Below are positions 46,140 to 55,399 of a stretch of 64,000 nucleotides of DNA, in pieces. The DNA is from Crossaster papposus. Its lineage: Eukaryota > Echinodermata > Asteroidea > Velatida > Solasteridae. Location: contig JBAIAA010000245.1 in the NCBI GenBank assembly GCA_037893245.1, forward strand, positions 62,001-126,000. The letters are read 5' to 3'. Under the pieces are notes generated by a model, which saw nothing but the letters and a program-made list of their open reading frames with translations, was not told the origin of the DNA and did no database searches. A program made the translations under genes and the position numbers. Position 1 is the first letter of the stretch. Each line of letters starts with the position of its first letter.

Positions 46140-46407
46140 GATCTTCGTCTTTGAACATGGTGCAAGTTTCACAGCATTTGGAATGCCATAAAACTGGCAG
46201 CCCTTTCAAACTGTTCATTTCTGGTTTGAGACGCTCAAAGGTATCGTCATTCCGGATTTCTAACGCAGAAATCAGTGTTGGTATAGAAGATTCTCGTGGT
46301 TTTCTCAGAGGCTTATCAGTATCTGTCTGGCAGATAATGCATAATGTTCAAATTGTGTACGTTTCTTTCTCTTCGGAGGCAACAGCCTCATCTTCTTTTC
46401 TGTCCAT
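46140..46407 (-). pseudogene. Cys-rich N-terminal transposon protein relic
   Basis: From an ATG at 46407 the minus strand reads MDRKEDEAVASEEKETYTI, an in-frame TGA, then TLCIICQTDTDKPLRKPRES, SIPTLISALEIRNDDTFERL and GLPVLWHSKCCETCTMF. The layout (C-x2-C, ~55 residues, then H-x3-C) resembles an N-terminal zinc-binding module common to uncharacterised transposon proteins of marine invertebrates. It runs into a GACTCG simple repeat at about 46055-46130. One stop in an otherwise continuous frame suggests moderate age. Confidence 0.5.
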
Positions 46408-46439
46408 GCTTGTTAGGCGAGCATTGAAACTGCAGGTAT

Positions 46440-47228
46440 AAAAGAAAAGAAAAAACCCAATGAACTTAATATCTCATGTGATGGAAGAGGATAAATATTG
46501 TACTCAATTGCACAATATTTGGCCTTGCATTCATCAACTTTTCAGGGTACCAAGACCAACTCAAGGGGCACCAAGGCAAAATCAATATTTTAGCGTGTAA
46601 TAATAGATTAAAATAACTTCAGGATATTTAAACAATTAACAAATTGACCAGGGGTTCCCCTATGGATGGTGAACCCTATATACAATTTGCATGAATAACG
46701 ATATTGAAATCTTATTCATAAACCAATTTGTGCTTCATAAATATATTAATATACAATTTCAAGTACTGTGCATCTTGATAAAATAATTTTGATTCAAAAT
46801 CCAATAAATCGACACTTTCATCAGTTCATGACTAGAATTAAAATTAAAGCTTAATAAGCTGATAAGAAGTACAGTGTTTAAATAATTTGAGAAACAATAA
46901 TACATCACCTTGGTTTAATGGCATAGTAGTTACAATATGTCATTATCACAACAATATGTTATGCCATCACAAATTAAATGAAATTGCCAACATAATTTGA
47001 CGTGGGTAAAAGAGTTTTTCTCACCTTCAATTTCCAAGTATCCTTTCTTTAGTGCAGAAGGTACGTTTTGGTTGCTGATGACCAGGAAACCAATTCTTTT
47101 AATGATTACAATTCAACAAAAGAGTAGAAAAGTGGGACAAGACTGTTCACAAAACAAAGACAGCAAGTTTGTTTGTACATAACATGTGGCACTTGCATGT
47201 AATAGACTAGTACCCAACCTTATACTGC
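46440..47228. other. interval without gene inside long-TIR element
   Basis: AT-rich. AAGGGGCACCAAGGC near 46562 resembles the GGGGCACCGAGGCCAA repeats of the element at 60.9 kb. Confidence 0.4.
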
Positions 47229-47488
47229 ATGCTGTTGAATGTGGTTGGCAGCTTGCTGCTGAACCAGACTATTTTGAACATGCAGTCTCGCTCAACATAT
47301 TTTTATTTATAGTAAAACTAAAATAACTTAATATTTGTTTATTAAATATATAAATAATGTATAATTAATAATAATCTGATTATATTATTATATGTGGCAT
47401 GTGTATTGTGAAAAAATTAATAAAATAAATACAAATTTAAACATTAATAAATGCTTGGCTGAAAGTGCCTGATGGGTAAACAGTTTCT
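47229..47488. repeat. right ~260-bp terminal inverted repeat
   Basis: Inverted partner of 44485-44744. Confidence 0.85.
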
Positions 47489-48324
47489 TGGAGTTCAATT
47501 TGCAAAGTCTTAAAATTTGTTTTACACTTTTGGGAGGGGATGGGCCGATGCCGATGGGGGGGGGGGGGGGGGGATTGATTTTTCTCTGATTTTTGTTGGT
47601 TTTTTTTTAAAAAAAATTTAAATTTTTATGTGTGTTTTGTTGGTTACTGTAAAGAAATCCCCGCTCATTTAAAATGTGAAACCTGTGAAAGCAAAATGAG
47701 GCAAAAAGTACTTGCAGTTTCAACAAAATGCATCAACAATTTGTTTTTTATTATCGGCATTTTTGAAATTATGAAGTTCTAAGCGACAGATTTGTACCAA
47801 AGGATTGGTTTTAAACATAATTGTGTTTTCAGTTTTTCAATTTTTTTAATTGCGATTTAGAGTGTACATTTTTTTCAAAAGATAAAAAAAACCTAACTGT
47901 TCAAAACCTGCAAAGCAACAACAAATTAATTTCAGACGATATAGTGTTGATCATGCAATTTCCTTGGTTCATCTGCCATCCTACTGACGAAAGTGCACAA
48001 ATGTTATTGTGGTTGTACATCAAACCATTTTCTAATTACAACTGAAAAATTATCTTGCCAAATCTGATTTTCCTGTGTGTGTTTTAATAAAAAATAAAAT
48101 AATTAAAAATTTTGGGTTTTTACCAGTAGGGTAAACTTATATAGACCTATGATTCCAATTGTTTATTCTGTGGCAAGATCTCAAATATTACTTTTGCAGA
48201 AGATTAATCATGCTTTATTTGATAAGCCTGTTTTGGGTAAGTCATTCTTGAAAGTGGGTAAGTGGAAAATCACAGGTGGGTAAGTGGTAGGTAAGTGAAG
48301 AAAAATTTTAAATTTGAGGCTTGG
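47489..48324 (+). mobile_element. AGCCTC-family DNA element, copy 3 (left-truncated)
   Basis: It begins within the family near GGAGTTCAATTTGC and continues to AATTTGAGGCTTGG, with the same G-tract, CGCTCATTTAAAATGTGAAA and GGGTAAGTG cluster as copies 1 and 2. The left half is missing where the long-TIR element abuts. Confidence 0.75.
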
Positions 48325-48839
48325 TTCCATAAGGTATGTTCTTCCAGCCTGTGTGGTCAAGCCTTAGATGTAGTGGGTGTTGAACCAACTCCTAAACTAG
48401 GGCTTTTCAGACTTTGCTCCTGGACTAATCGGGATAGGTCGCTACCCGCGCACATAACAAATGAAAATGCTAATTTTACGAACTGACTTATAATTTTGCC
48501 GCTTATTTGTTACCTGATGCCGATGAGTTATTATCTTTGGAACAAACTGACACTATAATTTAACTTTCCAACTTGTATATAATAGAAAAATTGAATTTAT
48601 GAAATATACACTTGTAGGTGAAATAACTCTTTCAAAATAGGCTCAACTTAAAACGCGTTTTTCTCGAAATAACAATAACTGAAAAAGTCTGAGATAGGTC
48701 ACTTCGTGCGACCAGCGACGGGGGTTATTGATACCCTGGACGTCAGTCGTAAATGCAATGAAGAACGTCGTCCGATCCAACCTGGTCAAACGTGTGCGAA
48801 TGAGTTTGTGCATGCAGTGTGCACATTTCGTACATTCCG

Positions 48840-49640
48840 GCAAAGTCCCCGCTATTGTCCCGGTAGGGCCGGGCAACAAGATTGTACAACCCCGGCAAAG
48901 TCCCCGCTATTGTCCCGGTACGGCGGGGCAACAAGATTGTACAACCCCGGCAAAGTCCCCGCTATTGTCCCGGTACGGCGGGGCAACAAGATTGTACAAC
49001 CCCGGCCAAGTCCCCGCTATTGTCCCGGTACGGCGGGGCAACAAGATTGTACAACCCCGGCCAAGTCCCCGCTATTGTCCCGGTACGGCGGGGCAACAAG
49101 ATTGTACAACCCCGGCCAAGTCCCCGCTATTGTCCCGGTACAGCGGGGCAATAAACTGTACAACCCCGGCCAAGTCCCCGCTATTGTCCCGGTACGGCGG
49201 GGCAACAAGATTGTACAACCCCGGCCAAGTCCCCGCTATTGTCCCGGTACGGCGGGGCAACAAGATTGTACAACCCCGGCCAAGTCCCCGCTATTGTCCC
49301 GGTACGGCGGGGCAACAAGATTGTACAACCCCGGCCAAGTCCCCGCTATTGTCCCGGTACAGCGGGGCAATAAACTGTACAACCCCGGCCAAGTCCCCGC
49401 TATTGTCCCGGTACGGCGGGGCAACAAGATTGTACAACCCCGGCCAAGTCCCCGCTATTGTCCCGGTACGGCGGGGCAACAAGATTGTACAACCCCGGCC
49501 AAGTCCCCGCTATTGTCCCGGTACGGCGGGGCAACAAGATTGTACAACCCCGGCCAAGTCCCCGCTATTGTCACGGTACAGCGGGGCAATAAACTGTCAA
49601 CCCCGGCCAAGTCCCCGCTATTGTCCCGGCTAGCGGGGCA
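48840..49640. repeat. 55-bp GC-rich minisatellite with 219-bp higher-order period
   Basis: Fifteen units contain CCCCGCTATTGTC. Most units are 55 bp. A 54-bp variant with GGGGCAATAAACTG recurs at 49151, 49370 and 49589, exactly 219 bp apart (3x55+54). The unit has no stop codon in any forward frame, so a 353-codon frame and several others run through it. It forms the right subterminal region of the CACTA-like element. Confidence 0.95.
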
Positions 49641-49769
49641 CGTTTTTTTGGACATCCCCCGCTATGTCCCCGCTACTTTGTCCAAAGCCCCGGGTCCCCC
49701 AGGGCCGGGACTACAATTGACAAGTGGGCAATTCCACGCAAGTGCGACACAAGGGTCAATTTTTTAAAA

Positions 49770-51763
49770 TGCCTCAAAAAAAAATTTATTTTGCAAAATT
49801 AATAGGGTATATTCTGAAGTTTCCAGAAACGAAAAAAAAATTGTTCTAAACCAATTATTTTGTAAGTTACAGCACTCTGAAGTTGATACTATATTTATGC
49901 TACCAATCGTAGGTAAAAACACAAAACTTATTTCTTTTGGTATTTTTCATTAGTCTAATGATATTTAATTCATTTTGTGTTAAAATAACAGCTCAGTGTC
50001 CATTTTTTGAAAAATAACTTTTATTTATATGAAATTAATGTTTGATACCCAGGATGTGCTGTCAAAATAACGCTTTGGGCTTAATGTAATGTCAGTCACA
50101 AAAAACAATGATTTTTCCCATAAAAACATGCAGGATAACAATTAACATGTGCCCTTCATTATTTTCTTAGTATGGGGTCTGGGCAGTGCAATAATATTAT
50201 CAAGTGGGAAAATAAATTTGGTTATTAAAAAATTTGAACAAAAGTGTAATGTCAGTCACAATGTAATGTCAGTCACGATATTGTAATGTCAGTCACGTTA
50301 TTACATAAGTCAATGGAAGATATTTTGAACAGTGGATGGACTGATAACTTGTATTACCCACAATGAAACTAAGTAAAGCTTGTTTAATCCTGAAATAATG
50401 CTCTAGGATTCCTCATTTTAATCCACTACATTGTATCATCCAATATACAGGGACAGGTATAAAGTGAATGATATGGAGTTTGTTTGTGAAATATACCTCA
50501 TTTCAGGCACACTATTTAACATGTTTAACATGAATATTTTTATTTGATTAAAGTACAGGTAAAATAAATGTTAGACAATATTTGTTGTTGTTGAAATATT
50601 AGCATAATTATTACAAAAGTCAAACACTGCACACATTTTACAAGCAGGATGCCAAAGACAGCAGCAAAGAGACAGGCTGAGTACAGGGGAAACAAAGGAA
50701 AAAAGGGGATTGTATGAGGCATACGTATACATACATGTACATGTACAAGGAAAGAATAGTAGAGAAACAAAGAAAAAGTAGGCCAAGGAAAAAAGAAAAA
50801 GAGAAGTAGCTATCTGAAACTGATTAGAAGAAACTACAGACGATGAGAGCATTATAACTTTGATGACTATGTAATGTCAGTCACAAAAAAAAAAAACTTA
50901 TAAAATACTGATTTACTTACCGGTATGCTGTAAATTTACAAATTGGAGTGTTACATGTACATGTACAGTGTAGGGGTATTGGGTATAGGGGTTGGTTGGG
51001 GGGGGGGGGGGGGGGGGGGGTAAGCCTTGTTTGCTGTACATCATGTGGTATCTACTTAGACAGTTGCTAAGGAACTTTTATAGATTAATTACTAAACTTT
51101 AAAACAAATTATTTACCAACAGTATATCCACATGGTGTACTGCAAATTGAAAAACAAACCTTAGAATCTTTGTACCTAAACCACGTTGAATGTTGCTCAC
51201 TGGCTAGGATGGGAAAGTATTGCACACAAATGATATGTAGGCATGTACCGGTATTTTTTGCACATTTGGAAATTGTTTTACATACGTGACCCGGACATTA
51301 AAATCAGGAATAAGTCAGAAAATGACCTTTTGGGATATGTAGCCGGTAAGATTGGAAATTCTATAAGCTTTCTAATGATGTTCACCACTTCACCACAAGC
51401 CTGTAGCTAAGAAGTTATTGACTATGAGATACAGGCTTACATGTACATGTATGATGGGTATCATTAGAAAGCTTATGGAATTTCCAATCTTACAATGTAT
51501 ATCAAAAAGTCATTTTCCAACATATTGCTGATTTTGATGTGCTTGATGGTCACATATTCTTTGATGCACGTGAAAAGCAACGCGTTATTTTTATGACAAG
51601 ACTATTTTACTAAAATGGGAGTAACCATCTCTTCCATTTCGTTTTCTTTAAGGAAAACCGACTCCTGAATTCAAAATGACAACAACACTGTGATACATAA
51701 ATTATGTATATTTAGCGTTTTTATGTTTTACATATTTTGTGACTTTTAATGAATGATCCAAGT
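49770..51763. other. AT-rich interval with five GTAATGTCAGTCAC motifs
   Basis: Motif copies are at 50086, 50246, 50263, 50283 and 50871. Other contents are a short ORF at 50649, a G-tract at about 50998-51020, and an inverted pair GAAAGCTTATGGAATTTCCA/GGAAATTCTATAAGCTTTC (about 51354-51486). No established gene. Confidence 0.6.
50649..50717 (+). CDS. 22-codon ORF with a transposon-protein-like N-terminus
   Basis: ATG at 50649 encodes MPKTAAKRQAEYRGNKGKKG and stops at 50717. MPK[TS]AA.RQ..YR is a recurrent N-terminus of uncharacterised, probably transposon-borne proteins in marine invertebrates that normally continue RRD.D..RR..YL; that continuation is missing here. GTATGA at its end could be a splice donor. 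It sits among the GTAATGTCAGTCAC motifs. Confidence 0.35.
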   Translation: MPKTAAKRQAEYRGNKGKKGIV

Positions 51764-52508
51764 GGGCGCTGGACGATATCACGATAATATCGTCACGATA
51801 CGATACTGAAGACGATATCGACAGTATCGACTTTGGTTTTAAAAATATCGAAATATCGTGACCCAGACGATATTCTCAAGATACAGTCGATATTTAACAA
51901 AATGTATCAAAACTGCTTGCAAACAAAATAAAAAACTTGTTCACTCAAGATGAACTTAAGAACTTAAGATGTGCCGCAAAAGTTATTGTCAATGGATCGA
52001 GACCACTCCAGAGTAGCCCAACCAAGGCCATAAAATCTTATCTGTTCGGGCTGCGGTTTATTTACGGCATACAACAGACGCCCTGTCCGCTAGCGAAATT
52101 CTAGTCAAAACAGCGGCGGTCTAGTGAAAATCCTATACCAGTTCCTAAAAGATTACAATGACCCGACCGAGTTTCTTGAAAAGACCAACATCAAAGCCTC
52201 AGCACCGCTCACCACTTTTCCAGTGACAATATTGTTATCCAATCCCGAGGTCCAGTTAAAAAAATCTTCATTGTCATTGGGTGTTGACTTTCTTCTTTCA
52301 GCACAGACGTCGTTTTCTCTACACAAAGTGCTACTCAAAGAATGTTGTCCAGGCCAGCTTATCTCCAACAAAGATACATTGTATTTACTTACGCCAACCC
52401 TTGGCAGGCAGATACAGAATTTATTTAATAGGCCCTGGTCGGTGTATTCCTGGAGTGAATTTATTTATCTCTAGAGTAGACCCAATCGATGGTCATCAAG
52501 TTGGCTGT

Positions 52509-53215
52509 AATGGGCCAGTCACAAATCAGTTGCGATGCGTCGGCGATGGGTAAAACCGGGAAATTTGAACAAAATCTTGAGACAGATCTCACGATTTTGC
52601 ACCCGTCGGAGGCGCTCTCCGGACGCCTGCGGCTTGTCGCAGATTTTTTAGGCATCGCCACACCCGTCGCGGTCCCCAACTTTGAACTTAAAATTTTAAG
52701 ATTGCTCGCAAGATTTTTCACCCATTTTGGGCATCCCAGACACAATCTCCGATGACCTACGATGCCCTCCGATTAATCGGAGGCGTCCTCCGAATAATCT
52801 GAGACTAGTCGCAAGATTCTGTGTGGGATTGGAAATTCAGGTTGAGATTCAATGTCTGCGAGTGGTCTCCGGCGCCCTCCGACTGAATCGGAGGCGCCCT
52901 GCGACGATTCGTACGCTTTCTGTGATCGTCTCCGACGAATCGTACGGTGGAATCGTAGTAAATCGCCGTGTATATAAGGGCGCCTCCGATCGGATCGCTA
53001 AAAGTTTGAGACGCTCTTGCTGCAGATATCGTCTCCGATGCAATCGATTTTTCGACAAAACCGGGTCAAAATCCTTGAAAAAATCTCAGACAATGTGACT
53101 GCTCCACTTTTATTAGGATTATTGCTAGGATTGTTCAAGGATTCCTTTATTTTCTACGACGACCCCCGGCCAAAACTAATCCCCGACAGATCGCCGACAT
53201 TGTGACTGGGCCATA
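52509..53215. mobile_element. ~0.7-kb element with GGGCCAGTCACAA ends
   Basis: TGGGCCAGTCACAA at the left mirrors TTGTGACTGGGCC at the right, with GTAA on both outer sides. The interior is rich in TCGGAGGCGC/CTCCGA words. hAT sequence continues on either side, so it inserted into the hAT copy. Confidence 0.7.
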
Positions 53216-53342
53216 AGTAATTTTGCAAAAGTTTGCCGTACCTATTTACAAAGTGTATTAAGATGAACAAAAAAAAGGTTATATTCCTAAGGTTAATTAT
53301 GTTATTGTCTTTGTTTTTAAAGAAAAAAAAGAGAAAGGATAC

Positions 53343-53729
53343 TTAAAGGTAGTATACACCATTGGTAATTTGTTGAATTATCAGGAATGGGTGGATTTGG
53401 GGGGTTGTATTTTATAGTAAATATTGTTTAACTGACCTGTCCGAATTTTTACATTCATGGATGCCGAGAAAAGCATGAAAAACAGCGTTTGTTTTCCACC
53501 GGAGTCGAGCAGTTATTCTTATGTTATCTTTGTTTTTTCGCGCTCGCCGGACGGCGAGAATGAATTTTGGTTTATACAATTCAATTTTTTGGAACAATTA
53601 CAGGATATCTAGGGCCCTTATTTTGCTGGATGCCTACAATCATTATTTACTTTTAAATAAGTAAGATATTTCTTAATAATTCGGTAGTAAATTTTTTTGA
53701 TATCTGCAAATGGTGTATACTACCTTTAA
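53343..53729. mobile_element. TTAA-bounded element, GGTAGTATACACC family, copy 2
   Basis: Same ends and central CTCGCCGGACGGCGAG hairpin as 23864-24250, in the opposite internal orientation. Flanks read GATAC-TTAA...TTAA-AGACTTATTTG. A paralogous hAT block at about 56431 reads GGGTACTTAAAGACTTATTT without the element, so TTAA duplication on insertion is directly visible. Confidence 0.9.
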
Positions 53730-54099
53730 AGACTTATTTGAATGAACTTCTAAAATTTTCCAAACCGATTTCAGGGGTAAATAATAATACGATTTATTCT
53801 TGGTTTTTCTGATATCTAAGAAAATCGACATACAGACCTGCTGACAACTACAAGGCTAGCGAAATCAATTCCAGGTTTATTTAATAACATTTATTTCTGG
53901 TTTCATTGGTTTTTTGAAAAGGAAGAGAAAAAAAAATAAACGGAACCTTAACACCTTATATTTTGAGCTCCTAAACATTTTTCCAACAAATTTAAGGGCA
54001 AAATTTAATACGATTTATTTTCCGTTTTTCTTGTCTTTAACAAAAACGATCTATTTCGGGGAAATTGTAGGAGCTCGTTACATTTTTTTATTTATAATG

Positions 54100-54844
54100 G
54101 TTCCGTGATGTAATTTTACAAACAAAGTAGCTTAAAATGTGAAAAAAACATGCAGACCAGTGAAAATACTGACGGGCTAGTAAAAATTCAACATTACTGG
54201 TCCGGCCGGCTAGTGAAAAAAAAAGTTAAGGGGAAACCCTGATATTTGTGATAGTCGTGATAGTCGGCAAGCGCGCGCCGTCAAAGACTTTCTTATCTGA
54301 TCTCACTCAACTTAGAGGTGCGACGCGCAATGGTCCCGAACGCAGCAAGAGAGCTGACGTTTCTACAAACTAAATATTGATGTGCTAATATTGTTAGTTG
54401 AACACTGTCATTGATTCGATTTGTCATTTGTAAATAAACATAATGTTTTGTTCTGGATAAATTTGGTTGCCTGTGTGAGATTAGTGACTGCCGCCTGTTC
54501 ATGTTTAATATTACTAGACTAACGGCATAAGTTAATTAGTTAGTGTTCAAATGGTGTTAGAAATACATTGTCCGGTAAACATAAAAAGCTAACTCTGACC
54601 ATCTTAAATTACAGTTGAGAAGAAGAAAAAAATCTCCGTTGTCAACCGATATCGAAACCTTGCAATGGCTACATTCTAACAGAGATTCTTTCGTCGAAGT
54701 GCATCATTTTATAACTTTGTCGCTCCCAAGCTTGATGTTTTATACTTCCCTAATCACCAGCCCAGCCCAGAAAAATAAATAAACATTCCGCGATCCCATC
54801 ACAGACTTCTAAGGTCCGAGAATGATTGACAGTACAATTTGCAG

Positions 54845-54880
<36 letters not shown>

Positions 54881-55290
54881 TGGGGAAAGTGGCCCATGTT
54901 GCTATTGAGCGCCCGACATCGCTAAACAAGGTATTACATTATTGTCAGATACAGTAAGCCTCCTGATCAGTCATAGACCAATAGGATTTTGCAGTTAGGT
55001 TTTGTTCAACCAGCACCACAACATTTCTTCCGAGGAGCGCCCAGTTCGTTGCCCCCCCCCCCCCAAGGTCTTAGCCAGCCAGCCGTGTAGGCCGTGTTTT
55101 ACACGGCCACATTCGAAATAACGCGGCCGATTTTCAATTACCACGGCCCAAGATTCAATACGCCGGCCGTGCACTTGTTGTTATGTTAAAACGCTTGTTA
55201 TATTTCTGCTGTCGGTGTATTTTGTTTAATTACTTACAATTGCTATTTTCGAAAGAAAAACTTCGCTGTTTTTCCCCAATATGCCCCGAT
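54100..55290. other. hAT interior and C-tracts, no gene
   Basis: A C-tract at about 54845-54880 is followed by sequence matching 16.95-17.15 kb (GCGCCCAGTTCGTTGCC region) in inverse orientation, then another C-run at about 55053. CGGCC-rich text follows. No coding support. Confidence 0.5.
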
Positions 55291-55293
55291 AAA

Positions 55294-55362
55294 CCATGGA
55301 GGTGTTTCCTACCTCCATGGATAAACCATAGAGCAAGGAACAGATCTGTTCCTTGCTCTATG
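55294..55362. repeat. two adjacent perfect palindromes punctuated by GATAAACC
   Basis: CCATGGAGGT-7-ACCTCCATGG (55294-55320) is followed by a perfect 36-bp palindrome centred on AGATCT (55327-55362, arms beginning CATAGAGCAAGG). GATAAACC precedes, separates and follows them. Confidence 0.9.
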
Positions 55363-55399
55363 GATAAACCAACAAGGCTTTGCGTGCTGGTATACGATG

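Larger units (their letters stand above)
44485..47488 (-). mobile_element. 3.0-kb element with ~260-bp terminal inverted repeats
   Basis: Arms at 44485-44744 and 47229-47488 are nearly identical in inverse orientation, both containing GCGAGACTGCATGTTCAAAA and, at the outer ends, GAAACTGTTTACCC. Two minus-strand coding relics lie inside (46140-46407 and about 45150-45292). The right end abuts AGCCTC copy 3. There is no clear target duplication. Long arms plus a minus-strand gene suggest a DNA transposon of unassigned superfamily. Confidence 0.75.
39370..49726. mobile_element. 10.4-kb CACTA/EnSpm-like element (terminal inverted repeats)
   Basis: Left 39370-39410 and right 49686-49726 are 41-bp inverted repeats with one mismatch, starting CACTTGTCAATTGTAGTCCC. 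Starting with CACT and having GC-rich subterminal tandem repeats on both sides are CACTA traits. Further in, TGGTCGCACGAAGTGACCTA (40541) has an inverted partner at 48698-48716, keeping the symmetry. Flanking 2-3 bp are not identical, so a target duplication is not shown. No transposase is recognised; the interior has accumulated other elements and a small two-exon gene. Confidence 0.6.

Noticed and set aside
48840-49640. CRISPR-like regular repeat
   Set aside because: Units are directly contiguous with no unique spacers, and the setting is an animal genome.
48706-49767. 353- and 301-codon frames across the 55-bp minisatellite
   Set aside because: The unit lacks stops in every forward frame because of its composition; there is no start context or non-repetitive domain.
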